Shown here one piece after another: positions 50,271 to 59,633 of a stretch of DNA of 64,000 nt. The notes beneath the pieces are model-generated. The model saw only the letters and a list, made by a program, of their open reading frames with translations, ran no database searches and was not told the DNA's origin. A program made the translations under genes and the position numbers. Position 1 is the stretch's first letter. Each line of letters opens with the position of its first letter. This DNA comes from Calditrichia bacterium (lineage in GTDB: Bacteria; Calditrichota; Calditrichia; RBG-13-44-9; J075), in contig JANQQU010000060.1 in the NCBI GenBank assembly GCA_028284905.1, positions 62,001 to 126,000 on the forward strand, in the 5' to 3' direction.

Positions 50271-51301
50271 TAGAGGGTAATCTCCCGATTGGTCTTTAGT
50301 GATGCATATATGGCATCAATAATACTGTGAATATGGACCGCATCGGCAATGGTGGATTCCAGATATTTCGTTTTCCCGACCAGAAAATCAACAAAATGCT
50401 GGATTTCATCAGCATAGGCTTGCTTAAAAAGTATCGGCGCACGCCGTTCGATACCAGTGGGAGTAATGTTTTGTGATTTTCCGTTGCGAATTTTTTCGAG
50501 ATGAAAAGGGTTGAGGTTGACAGATCCTTTCGAACCAAAAATTTCGGCATGAAAACGATCTTTTGCGATGGGAAAATTCCAGCTGGCGTGAAATGCCATT
50601 TTAAGATTGTTGGAAAATTTCAAATAGAAACTGCAGAAATCTTCAACTTCCAGAGTTGAATTGATCTGTTGTGAATAGGCCTTTACAGATTCTATTTTCG
50701 GCTTTCCGGTTAACCACCAGCTGGTATCGACTAATTGAATCCCCAGGTCCAACAAGACGCCACCTCCAGAAACCCGTTTATTTAGCAGCCAGGGTTGTTT
50801 TATCGATTGAAATTTGGCCTGCAGCCATTCAGCTTTGATGAAAAAGATTTCTCCGAAGGTCTTTTGGTCAAGGTATTTTTTCACTGCTTGCATGTCTTCC
50901 CGAAAGCGCGTGTGCATCCCGACCATTATGTGCCGTTGGGAGCTTTGAGCTGCAGCGGCGAGGCGTTGGGCTTCCTTGGTGTTTCTAGCTCCGGGCCTCT
51001 CGATAAAAATATGTGCCCCGTTTTTCAGAGCAATGAGACTCATCGGCAAATGCATATTGCTGGGCGTAAGAATAAAAACGGCATCCAGCTTACACTGCCG
51101 GAACATCTCTTCAATATCTCCGAAAATTCGTTTAACACCGAAGCGGTTCGCAACGATTGTTGCTTTACGAACATCGACGTCACAGAGTGCGACAACATCT
51201 ACATCAGGCATCTTTTTCAATACCGGCAAGTGAACAACCTGTGCAACCCCACCACAGCCGACGACGCCAACTTTCAAAGGCAATGCATCAACATCCGCCA
51301 T
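50270..51301 (-). CDS. Gfo/Idh/MocA-family oxidoreductase
   Basis: 343 residues. G-V-V-G-C-G-G-V-A-Q-V-V-H opens the Rossmann domain; D-A-V-F-I-L-T-P-S-N-M-H and a H-I-F-I-E-R-P segment (where Lys often replaces Arg) follow, then the alpha/beta dimerisation domain with G-G-V-L-L-D-L-G-I-Q-L-V-D. Members oxidise or reduce sugars or sugar nucleotides with NAD(P). The E-K-P motif reads E-R-P, so the usual catalytic Lys is replaced. It heads the group that continues into the unknown envelope gene and bamD. Confidence 0.87.
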   Translation of the reverse strand: MADVDALPLKVGVVGCGGVAQVVHLPVLKKMPDVDVVALCDVDVRKATIVANRFGVKRIFGDIEEMFRQCKLDAVFILTPSNMHLPMSLIALKNGAHIFIERPGARNTKEAQRLAAAAQSSQRHIMVGMHTRFREDMQAVKKYLDQKTFGEIFFIKAEWLQAKFQSIKQPWLLNKRVSGGGVLLDLGIQLVDTSWWLTGKPKIESVKAYSQQINSTLEVEDFCSFYLKFSNNLKMAFHASWNFPIAKDRFHAEIFGSKGSVNLNPFHLEKIRNGKSQNITPTGIERRAPILFKQAYADEIQHFVDFLVGKTKYLESTIADAVHIHSIIDAIYASLKTNREITL

Positions 51302-51334
51302 AATCTACCCAGAGTTTGTATCGTTTTTAGCTAT

Positions 51335-51369
51335 AAAAAAACCGTTCTTCAGCAGTCCTAAAGAACGGT
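51335..51369 (-). terminator. Intrinsic terminator of the HU gene
   Basis: ACCGTTCTT / AAGAACGGT (51341-51369) with an 11-base loop; on the minus strand the stem runs into TTTTTTTA. It lies about 56 bases past the gene's stop. Confidence 0.85.
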
Positions 51370-51424
51370 AATTTAGCAAAATTGAATTTCAGATCAATTT
51401 ATTTATTAATATGAATCCGAATAT

Positions 51425-51733
51425 TTATTTGTCCAGAGGGGTTTTCAATATATCCTTTAAAAGCTTACCGGGCTTAAAGTGTGTTTTTCTGCGCGCCGGC
51501 ACATAGATGATTTCGCCAGTGCGAGGATTACGCGCTTTTGGCTTCGGCTTGGTCTCCTTTACCTCAAACACACCAAAGTCGCGAATCTCAATTCGAATTT
51601 CCGGATCGGCTTCACTGAGAATTTCTCTTAAGGCTTGAAAAACCGCATTTACGAATTCTTCGGTGATGTATATTTTTTGCCCCATCATTTTTGCAACCCG
51701 CTTGGCAACTTCCTTTTTCGTAACGGTCTTCAT
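51425..51733 (-). CDS. HU/IHF-family nucleoid DNA-binding protein
   Basis: 102 residues, typical length. The family arm signature R-N-P-R-T-G-E-I-I-Y-V-P is followed by K-P-G-K-x-L. An N-terminal helix pair begins K-K-E-V-A-K-R-V-A-K. It binds and bends DNA. A GGAGG ribosome site lies before the ATG; the gene is monocistronic, with a terminator downstream. It could be HU or IHF; the sequence does not distinguish. Confidence 0.95.
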   Translation of the reverse strand: MKTVTKKEVAKRVAKMMGQKIYITEEFVNAVFQALREILSEADPEIRIEIRDFGVFEVKETKPKPKARNPRTGEIIYVPARRKTHFKPGKLLKDILKTPLDK

Positions 51734-52007
51734 TTTGCGCTGCCTCCAACATCTTTAGATGACATTTTTTTATATACTTAGCCGGTATAATGCTACGAAA
51801 ATAACCGGGGGAAACTTATTCTGCAAGTTTTAATTTATTTTCACAGTATAAACTTCTGTGAATTATAGCCTTAAAGCGATCATTTTAATTATTGCTGAAT
51901 AATATACAGAACTTAGACGAAATAGAGAAGGGGTAAACCAAAAAAAAATAAATTTTCTTTAAATAACGGTTAATTATCCCCTTGCAGTCTGCGTTTCGCC
52001 GGTTTTG

Positions 52008-54629
52008 TCACCGTAATTTTTCTTTTAATTCCTGAAGTTTTAGCAGCGCTTCGATAGGTGTCAGGGTATTGAGATCCAATTTCTTCAGAGCTTCCTCGAT
52101 TTCAGAAGGCTGGCGTGCATCAAACAAGCTTAGTTGATTCTGATCCACGTTACGTCCCCCCTGCCGCTTCCCTAATCGGGAGGTGTCATTAGGGGTTAAT
52201 TCGTTCGCTTCCAGGTTTCTTAACACTTCTCTCGCCCGTTCAACGACCGGACTGGGCAGACCAGCCATCTGGGCAACATAGATACCATAGGAATTGTCCA
52301 TCCCGCCTTCTTCAATTTTCCTCAGAAAGACAACATGATCCTCGTGCTCCTGAACGGCTACCCGGTAATTTTTGATGCGGGGATACAGCATCGCCAACTC
52401 GGTTAATTCGTGGTAATGTGTGGCAAAGAGTGTTTTCGCAGCAATTTTCTTGTTGTGATGCAGATATTCCGTCATCGCCCAGGCAATTGACAACCCGTCA
52501 AAAGTACTGGTCCCCCGCCCCACTTCATCAAGTAGTATCAAACTTTTCGGGCTGGCATTATTGAGGATGTTGGCAGCTTCCAACATTTCCACCATAAAAG
52601 TACTTTCTCCAAAGGCGAGATTATCCGAAGCACCGACCCTGGTGAATATTCTGTCGACGATGCCGACATGTGCACTTGCCGCCGGCACAAAAGAACCGAT
52701 CTGCGCCAGAAAAACGATCAGGCCCACCTGGCGAAGGTAGGTGGATTTACCCGACATGTTCGGGCCGGTTATTACCATAATTTGCGTATCGGCATTGCTG
52801 AGGGAAATATCATTTTCGATAAAGGGCTCATCGTGCGGCAATAATTGTTCGACGACCGGATGCCGTCCATCAACAATCCGGACTTCATGTCCATCATCAA
52901 TCGTTGGTTTTACATATTTATATAAAGCCGCAACATGCGCAAGCGCTGCCAGGCAATCCAGTTCGGCAATCAGGCGTGCATTGTTCTGGATGACCGCTCC
53001 CCACCCGGCGACCGCTTCCCGAATTTGCTGGAAAAGGGCGTATTCCAATTCAGCCATTTTTTCTTCTGCGCCAAGCACTTTCTCTTCAAACTCTTTCAAC
53101 TCCGGGGTAATATAGCGCTCGGCATTGACAAGCGTCTGCTTGCGGATAAAATATTCCGGCACCTTATCCTGATGAGTACGGGTAACTTCAAAATAATAGC
53201 CAAACACTTTATTGAAGCCGATTTTCAGTGTCGGGATTGCTGTTTTCTCCCGTTCCTGGTTTTGCAGATTTACAATCCAAGATTTCCCTTCCCGACTAAT
53301 TTCACGCAATTCATCCAGATCAACATTGTATCCGTCACGAATGATACCACCTTCGGTAATATTCTGCGGTGGATTATCCGCAATAGCAGTATTGATCAGC
53401 TGTACGACCTCATCGACATCCTCCAGGCATTCACCATAAAAAGTCAGTGCATCATGCCCGGATGCCCGGATCGACGCTCGAACCGGTTCGATATAGGTCA
53501 GGGCATTCTTCAGGGTTACCATATCACGGGGACTGGCCCGGCCCGTTGCCATTCTGCCCAGCAATCTTTCCAAGTCGCTAATATTTTCGAAATTCTCACG
53601 AATCGAATTTCGCAGATCACGATCCTGAAAGAATGTATCGACACGATCCAGTCGTTCCTGAATTTTATCCAGAGCGACCAGTGGATGGGTGATCAGCTGC
53701 TTAAACATTCGCCCGCCCATTGGGGTAATGCTATGATCAAGAATAGAGAGCAGCGTCCCTTCCCGTTCCTGCCCGATAATCGGGTTAAGGATTTCCAGAT
53801 TACGGCGCGTCGATGGATCGAGAATCATAAAATCATCAGAGGAGATCACCGACAATTTTTGTACATGCACCGGATTGCTTTGGAAATTTTCCTTGGTATA
53901 GTGCAAAATGGCGCCGGCTGCGACAATGCCCAGTTTGAAAGACTCGGCACCGAATCCTTTCAGATTCGTTGTGCGAAAATGGGATGTCAGTGTGTCATAA
54001 GCAAATTTGTAGGTAAAGATCCAGTCATCCATGCGGGAAAAAATCGCGTTAATCTGCCGGTCAAATGATTGCTGTATTTGATCGAGCATACTATTGGAGA
54101 CCAGTAATTCTTTCGGGGAAATTTCCTGGATATAGTTCAGCAGGTTTTCCAGGGGCACTTCACTAATATAAAATTCCCCGGTGGAGAAATCGCCGTAACT
54201 AACGCCGGCGGTTGCCCCCTGTAGGTAAATCGCAGCCAGGTAATTATTACTTTTATGATCCAGCAACTTTTCCGAGAGAGCAGTGCCCGGCGTAACCACC
54301 TCCACCACTTCCCGTTTTACGATCGTCTTCGCCTGCTTCGGATCTTCTACCTGCTCGCAGATCGCCACGCGATGGCCAGCCTGCACGAGCCTTGGGAGGT
54401 GCGCATCCAGGGCATGATGTGGAAAGCCTGCCAAAGGCACATCGGCAGATTTACCGTGGGCTCGTTTGGTTAACGCAATACCGAGCACGCGTGAGATTGT
54501 TTTTGCATCTTCGTAAAAGGTCTCGTAAAAGTCCCCCATCCGATAGAGCAAAACCATATCAGCATAATCCGCCTTGATAGAGAGATATTGCTCCATGAGC
54601 GGTGTGGTAGCGTTTTTTTTCTTGGCCAT
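52008..54629 (-). CDS. mutS: MutS DNA mismatch repair protein
   Basis: 873 residues. The N-terminal mismatch-recognition motif G-D-F-Y-E-T-F is at about 32-38, the Walker A G-P-N-M-S-G-K-S-T lies near 630, L-L-D-E-V-G-R-G-T-S follows, and the C-terminal helix-turn-helix region ends near 870. The Phe-x-Glu pair of MutS1 reads F-Y-E, so this is MutS proper rather than MutS2. It binds mismatches and recruits MutL; mutL is not in the window. Upstream is the histidine kinase gene with about 125 bases between. Confidence 0.96.
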   Translation of the reverse strand: MAKKKNATTPLMEQYLSIKADYADMVLLYRMGDFYETFYEDAKTISRVLGIALTKRAHGKSADVPLAGFPHHALDAHLPRLVQAGHRVAICEQVEDPKQAKTIVKREVVEVVTPGTALSEKLLDHKSNNYLAAIYLQGATAGVSYGDFSTGEFYISEVPLENLLNYIQEISPKELLVSNSMLDQIQQSFDRQINAIFSRMDDWIFTYKFAYDTLTSHFRTTNLKGFGAESFKLGIVAAGAILHYTKENFQSNPVHVQKLSVISSDDFMILDPSTRRNLEILNPIIGQEREGTLLSILDHSITPMGGRMFKQLITHPLVALDKIQERLDRVDTFFQDRDLRNSIRENFENISDLERLLGRMATGRASPRDMVTLKNALTYIEPVRASIRASGHDALTFYGECLEDVDEVVQLINTAIADNPPQNITEGGIIRDGYNVDLDELREISREGKSWIVNLQNQEREKTAIPTLKIGFNKVFGYYFEVTRTHQDKVPEYFIRKQTLVNAERYITPELKEFEEKVLGAEEKMAELEYALFQQIREAVAGWGAVIQNNARLIAELDCLAALAHVAALYKYVKPTIDDGHEVRIVDGRHPVVEQLLPHDEPFIENDISLSNADTQIMVITGPNMSGKSTYLRQVGLIVFLAQIGSFVPAASAHVGIVDRIFTRVGASDNLAFGESTFMVEMLEAANILNNASPKSLILLDEVGRGTSTFDGLSIAWAMTEYLHHNKKIAAKTLFATHYHELTELAMLYPRIKNYRVAVQEHEDHVVFLRKIEEGGMDNSYGIYVAQMAGLPSPVVERAREVLRNLEANELTPNDTSRLGKRQGGRNVDQNQLSLFDARQPSEIEEALKKLDLNTLTPIEALLKLQELKEKLR

Positions 54630-54755
54630 GATTTTTGTAAGGCTTGCGATTAAACTTCGGCGTTGTTTCTAGTATCCCCGGAAGCACTCCGTTCAGCAAA
54701 ACGTCGCTTTGCAAACGGAGGTTCAATAGTAAGCAGTAAATTTGACTTTGTCAAT

Positions 54756-57700
54756 TTACTTTGCAATTTTTTCGGTGGCAGTAGCAATTGGTAGGAGGAA
54801 AATAAATTCGCTGCCGGCATCCTGGGCGCTCTCCACCCAAATCTTGCCGCCATGCAGCATTACGATCTCTTTGCAAATGGACAGCCCTAATCCGGTCCCC
54901 CGGACATTAAAGGCCTGATTCTCATCCACTTGCTCATACTTGTCGAAAATGTGAGGCAGTTTATCGGCAGGAATACCCACGCCGGTATCTTTAACAGAAA
55001 CCCGCACGAATGCTTCTTCCTGCCCGTCAACCATCTCTTTTTCCTGGTGAGAGTTAACGGTAATGTTGCCATTTTCCGGCGTAAACTTCATTGCATTACT
55101 CAGGAGGTTATTAAGCACCTGGTCAATGCGCATGCTATCAAATGGTAATAAGGGAAGATCGCGATCCAGATCGACGTCGATTTTGATATTCTTGGTTTTT
55201 ACGAGCACTTTATGGTTCTCAACCTGGCGGCGAATGAGTCCATTCAAGTCATCCAGTTTCGCGTCGATTGAAAATTTTCCGACTTCCAGCTTGGATGCGA
55301 CCAGGAAGTTGTCCACCAACGCGAGTACTTTTTTGACATTCTCTTTGGCAATATCCAGTAACTCTTCCTGCTCAGTATTTATTTCCCCAACTACCCGGTT
55401 GCGTATCAGCTCCAGGAAGCCCTGGATAACATTCATCGGAGAACGGAGATCATGAACAATCATCGAGTTGAAATCGGCTTTCATGCGTTCCATTCGTTTG
55501 ATCATTCGCAGATCATTTACGATCAGGAAGTAACCAATTTTTTTCCGGCGTTCATAGAACGGGAAAGCCAGGGCGGAAACCGGGATCACTTCTTCGGTTT
55601 TGCTGAGCATATCAAATTCAAGATCTTCGAGGCGTTCAGTGTCGTCTGTTGTTGCCAACAGCTGCGTGGTTACGCCCTCTAAAGAGACATGACTGTCTTC
55701 GGGGAAAAAATTGATCAGCGGATTGCCAACCAGTTCATTCTCTTCGTAGGCCAGCAGCTGCTGCAAAGCAGGGTTCGCATAAGTGATAACGCCTTGTTTA
55801 TCACAGGTAACCAGGCCGATACTCATCGTTTCCGCGAGAGAACGGTAGCGGGTTTGGCTGGCCAGCAGCTCCTCATATAGAGTAGAATTTTCTACCGCGA
55901 TGGCGGCCTGGTTCGCGTAATATTCCAGGGAAATAACTTTTTCCCGGCTTGGCCGAAGCCGGTCCACCGGATCGTGAACCACCATATAACCTAGCACTTT
56001 ATTGCGGGTCTCAATGGGTATAATGAGCAGGTCATTATCCTTCCACTCAACAACGGTTGGTGTTTCCAGTGGTTGCTCCGCTTTACCATTGGCCTTCACA
56101 CTGGCGCGGGATTTTTGCAGGAAATAGGTATTCCCAATGCGTTCCCCCAGATCTACCAGGGTACTGTTGAATGATTCCACCGGGATCTTTTGGGTAAAAT
56201 CGAAAGGCAAACGCTGCTGCCGGTTAAAACCAACAATGTTGCTGGCAAAGAAATTTTCGCCGAATTCATCCCGGAGTAATATCAAGACATCGTTCCAGCC
56301 GAGCGTTTTTCGCAAACTGCCGGTAATTCTCGCTAAAATCTCTTTAAGACTAAGGTTCAGCTTAATTTCGTTACCCAATTCAAAAATACGGGAAAGCTGT
56401 TTTAGCTTAAGATTCGCCTCCTTAACGGAATTGGCATCTTCGATAACCTTTTGCGTGCGCTTGAAAATCTCTTCCGCTTTATGAATTTCCCAGATATTAA
56501 ATCGATCCCGATCCTGATATTTGTTCACAATCAGTGCACCGGTAATTTCTCCGTGAATCTTCAAAGGGATAATCAGAATGTGATGATAGTTGAGCTTGGA
56601 GAAAATATCCCGGGTGCTGGCGGCAATTTTATCATTGAGAAGCACGTTCTCGATCGACTGAATTTTTCCGGCAGCAATTAACTGACTGAGGAAGCTTTCC
56701 TTGTTGAGAAAGATCATGTCCTTTTCCCGGGGTTCGCCGGCGCTGCCGCCCTCCAGGAAATAAAAATATTTCGGAAAAAGAAAACCGAAGCCTTTGTTAT
56801 ACTTCCAGTAAATCGCACTGGATGCCCGGGTAACCTCACTCAGTTTCTGAGTGGCATGATTAAAAATGGCATCTTCGTCGAAATTTGTTGTCAACAGCTG
56901 ATCGGAAAAGTCACTGACCTGCTGCACTTCTGATTGCGTGAGGTTCTCATCAACGATTCGCTTCGAGATAAACTGCACGATCTCATTCAGGAAACGGATT
57001 TCCTGGGCGCTCATCTGATGGCCTTTGATATTCCCGGCCATAATTCCGCCAATAGCGCGATCCTTCATATTGATCGGCAGAAAATAGAGCTGCCCCACCG
57101 GCCATCCCCAGTCACTTAAATTGCGGAATGCCTCCGGCTCATCTTTGCGGGTTTTCAAAAATGGACGGCCATCCTGCAGCCACTGCAACGCCAGGAGCTC
57201 CAGATTCTGACTAAGTGATGTTCGCTTATTTTTCGTTGGAGGAATAAATTGTGCAAAATATTCGATATGACGCATCTGACGATCGATTGTAAAAATCCCC
57301 CAATAGTCAGCGGCAATAATTTTCGGAAAATAATTAACCAGGCGTTCAAATATCCGGCTCAGATTCTTTTCCTGATAGATGATCCGCAAACAGTGATTAA
57401 TGTTTTCTTCAAATTGATTTTGGGAAGCCTGCTGTGTCATCGATTGAACAATGTGTTTAATCGAAAGAATGTTGTGAGCAATCTGCTGATGATCAACATC
57501 TTCCGGTTGAATCAGAATGCGCTTAACCGGGAGTGCACTGCGAATTTCCGCAGTAGAAAGGTTTTTGCCGAGTAATAATAAAATCCAGACATTTTCATTC
57601 GCATTGATATTGCGAATCGTCTGCAATGATGCTTCCAGCTTGTCGGGATCTGACCCAATAGACATCAGGACAATACGAGGATGAATGCGCTGAATATACT

Positions 57701-57827
57701 GCTCCAGCTCTGCGCCAGAGGGCAGATAAAACAACTCAAGATTCTGGTAGATCAAGTTGTTGTGGAGATACTTATACAAAGTATCCGTTGGCATATTGAT
57801 AATTATTTTAAAGTATCGATTCCCCAT
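54756..57827 (-). CDS. Multi-GAF/PAS sensor histidine kinase with N-terminal pseudo-receiver
   Basis: 1023 residues. The N-terminal 130 residues look receiver-like but V-L-M-S-I-G-S has no phospho-acceptor Asp. Three GAF-type domains follow (about 150-290, 300-450, 490-650), then a PAS domain (about 665-780), a His-kinase H-box with His792 in V-H-D-L-R-S-P-M-N, and an ATPase with N-box N-N-L-L-S-N-A-M-K (about 905) and G1/G2 boxes D-T-G-V-G-I-P and G-T-G-L-G-L-S. No membrane segment is seen, so it is probably cytoplasmic and senses small ligands or redox/light cues. Its partner regulator is not adjacent. Confidence 0.92.
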   Translation of the reverse strand: MGNRYFKIIINMPTDTLYKYLHNNLIYQNLELFYLPSGAELEQYIQRIHPRIVLMSIGSDPDKLEASLQTIRNINANENVWILLLLGKNLSTAEIRSALPVKRILIQPEDVDHQQIAHNILSIKHIVQSMTQQASQNQFEENINHCLRIIYQEKNLSRIFERLVNYFPKIIAADYWGIFTIDRQMRHIEYFAQFIPPTKNKRTSLSQNLELLALQWLQDGRPFLKTRKDEPEAFRNLSDWGWPVGQLYFLPINMKDRAIGGIMAGNIKGHQMSAQEIRFLNEIVQFISKRIVDENLTQSEVQQVSDFSDQLLTTNFDEDAIFNHATQKLSEVTRASSAIYWKYNKGFGFLFPKYFYFLEGGSAGEPREKDMIFLNKESFLSQLIAAGKIQSIENVLLNDKIAASTRDIFSKLNYHHILIIPLKIHGEITGALIVNKYQDRDRFNIWEIHKAEEIFKRTQKVIEDANSVKEANLKLKQLSRIFELGNEIKLNLSLKEILARITGSLRKTLGWNDVLILLRDEFGENFFASNIVGFNRQQRLPFDFTQKIPVESFNSTLVDLGERIGNTYFLQKSRASVKANGKAEQPLETPTVVEWKDNDLLIIPIETRNKVLGYMVVHDPVDRLRPSREKVISLEYYANQAAIAVENSTLYEELLASQTRYRSLAETMSIGLVTCDKQGVITYANPALQQLLAYEENELVGNPLINFFPEDSHVSLEGVTTQLLATTDDTERLEDLEFDMLSKTEEVIPVSALAFPFYERRKKIGYFLIVNDLRMIKRMERMKADFNSMIVHDLRSPMNVIQGFLELIRNRVVGEINTEQEELLDIAKENVKKVLALVDNFLVASKLEVGKFSIDAKLDDLNGLIRRQVENHKVLVKTKNIKIDVDLDRDLPLLPFDSMRIDQVLNNLLSNAMKFTPENGNITVNSHQEKEMVDGQEEAFVRVSVKDTGVGIPADKLPHIFDKYEQVDENQAFNVRGTGLGLSICKEIVMLHGGKIWVESAQDAGSEFIFLLPIATATEKIAK

Positions 57828-57921
57828 AGTGGCTCAATTTTGTTTTTCCGATAGCAAAGGCATCGTTTTGCTAAACATCGTCGCAGGTTTTCCTAACCTG
57901 TATAATAAGTGACATTATAAT

Positions 57922-58692
57922 CTATTTTTTACTGTTACGCCAGTATATGCTTATCAATCCATCCAGAACCAGCTGTGGCTCCACATTCATTTTGAATTTG
58001 CTCTGCGGCGCAATGGTTTTACTAAAACCACCGGTTGCCACCAATGCCGGTTCTTCCTGCATCTCTTCCGAAATCATCTCTATCAGTCCGTCGATCAACT
58101 TAACGGTACCATACATAATGCCGGACTTCATGCTGTCTTCCGTTGTTTTCCCGATAACACTTTTCGGAAATTCGTAAGCAATTGTCGGCAACTTGGAGGC
58201 ACGCAAGTGCAGTCCGGAGGCAGCTGTTTCCAATCCGAGCGCTATGACGCCACCCTCGTAAACTCCTCCCCTCGCGACGACATCGAAAGTTGTCGCGGTG
58301 CCAATATCAACGATTATGCAAGGCGATTGATATTTTTCATATGCAGCAACAGCATTACAAATACGATCCGCACCGACACTATGCGGCGGATTGTAGGCGA
58401 TAGATATTTGCAAATCCAGTCCATGATGCACACAGAGCGGCCGAAGCCCCAAATACTTTTCACACATTCGAATGTAGATTTGGTTTACGCCCGGCACCAC
58501 AGATGAAATAGCAACGCCACTAATTTCGTCAATTTGCCTTTGCTGTTGCGCCAAAAATTGTTTTACAAAGACCATTAGTTCATCTTCAGTGCGATGAACA
58601 CCGGTAGCAATCTTCCAGCTATCCAGATAGTCACGATCGATATAGAGCCCGATCTCAGTATGGGTATTGCCAATGTCTACAGCTAGAATCAT
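57922..58692 (-). CDS. coaX: CoaX, type III pantothenate kinase
   Basis: 256 residues of the usual length. D-I-G-N-T-H-T-E-I-G (5-14) is the ATP-binding phosphate loop, H-S-V-G-A-D-R-I-C-N-A and I-V-D-I-G-T-A-T-T-F-D-V are further motifs, and V-A-T-G-G-F-S-K lies near the C-terminus. It phosphorylates pantothenate in the first step of CoA synthesis. The start is ATG at 58692. A 131-base intergenic region separates it from birA, in which no clear promoter was found. Confidence 0.94.
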   Translation of the reverse strand: MILAVDIGNTHTEIGLYIDRDYLDSWKIATGVHRTEDELMVFVKQFLAQQQRQIDEISGVAISSVVPGVNQIYIRMCEKYLGLRPLCVHHGLDLQISIAYNPPHSVGADRICNAVAAYEKYQSPCIIVDIGTATTFDVVARGGVYEGGVIALGLETAASGLHLRASKLPTIAYEFPKSVIGKTTEDSMKSGIMYGTVKLIDGLIEMISEEMQEEPALVATGGFSKTIAPQSKFKMNVEPQLVLDGLISIYWRNSKK

Positions 58693-58823
58693 TCTACCCT
58701 AACGCCCCAATATACTTTTTAACAATGTCAAAAAATTGACTTATAACAATATTTTTCAATAGATTGTTTGACAAATCTAAATCACCGTTAAACAGATGTA
58801 AATTGTTAAAACCCAGATGCTTT

Positions 58824-59633
58824 TTATCTTTCCTGATGCAGGTTTTCCCCGAAGACATCTCCGGCAGTAATTTCAACTTGCTGCCCATTTCGCTCCAACA
58901 GCATGTAACCCTCCGGGGAAATGCCCCGAAAGACACCTGTCATGTTTTCACTACCATCGCTGACGGATATTTTTTCGTTAAGGAACAACACCTTTTTCGT
59001 ATATAAGGCCGCCAGGGAGCTGAAATTGTCCTGGGCGTAGTGCATATATCCATCATAGAAATAATCCAGGAAACCGGCCAGTAATTTTTCCCGGTCAATC
59101 GATTTACCGAGGAACATTTGCAATGAGGCTGCTTTTTCACGCAGCTCCGGTGGAAAATCGGCAATCAGATGTTTTACATTGATCCCAATGCCGACGACTA
59201 CATACTGAATACTGTTTGCTGTAAAGCTTCCCTCCAGCAGTATTCCCGATATTTTTTTTCCGCGGACCAATAAGTCGTTCGGCCATTTCAGATCAACAGA
59301 TAATTCCGGAATACCGTTTTCCCGGAAGACACTTTCCAAATATGTCGCCAGACTGTAGGCGCTGTAAAGGTTAATCAGATTCAGGCGCGTCGGAGGCAGC
59401 GTGGGACGCAATAGCATGGAGAACCAAACACCCAATCCGGGCGGACTTTCCCACTGACGCTGATGGCGTCCTTTCCCTTCTGTTTGCCGATCCGCGATAA
59501 CCACCTGCCATTGCGGTGCACCATTCCGCGCCTCCCCAGCCAGGTATGCATTGGTAGAACCTAATTCCGGAAAGCACGCCAGTTCAAAAGCAGCGCTGTG
59601 GCGCATTTTATTTAAAATAGATGCAGCTTTCAC
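58824..59633 (-). CDS. birA: Biotin-[acetyl-CoA-carboxylase] ligase (BirA-like, no DNA-binding domain)
   Basis: 269 residues. The biotin-AMP loop reads G-K-G-R-H-Q-R (53-59) instead of G-R-G-R-x-G-R, but the L-K-W-P-N-D segment and G-I-L-L-E-G follow. The short C-terminal SH3-like part (M-T-G-V-F-R-G-I) is present; there is no N-terminal winged helix, so it does not repress transcription. It attaches biotin to AccB and probably to other carboxylases. The GTG start overlaps the meaB stop by four bases, so it is coupled to meaB. This may tie biotin supply to propionyl-CoA metabolism, but that is speculative. Confidence 0.9.
   Translation of the reverse strand: MKAASILNKMRHSAAFELACFPELGSTNAYLAGEARNGAPQWQVVIADRQTEGKGRHQRQWESPPGLGVWFSMLLRPTLPPTRLNLINLYSAYSLATYLESVFRENGIPELSVDLKWPNDLLVRGKKISGILLEGSFTANSIQYVVVGIGINVKHLIADFPPELREKAASLQMFLGKSIDREKLLAGFLDYFYDGYMHYAQDNFSSLAALYTKKVLFLNEKISVSDGSENMTGVFRGISPEGYMLLERNGQQVEITAGDVFGENLHQER

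Noticed and set aside
52935-54068. A 377-residue open frame antisense to mutS
   Set aside because: It has no recognisable domain, and the sense frame is clearly mutS.
57841-57905. Small hairpin CAGGTT/AACCTG upstream of the kinase gene
   Set aside because: Six base pairs with no T-run and no matching context; likely chance.
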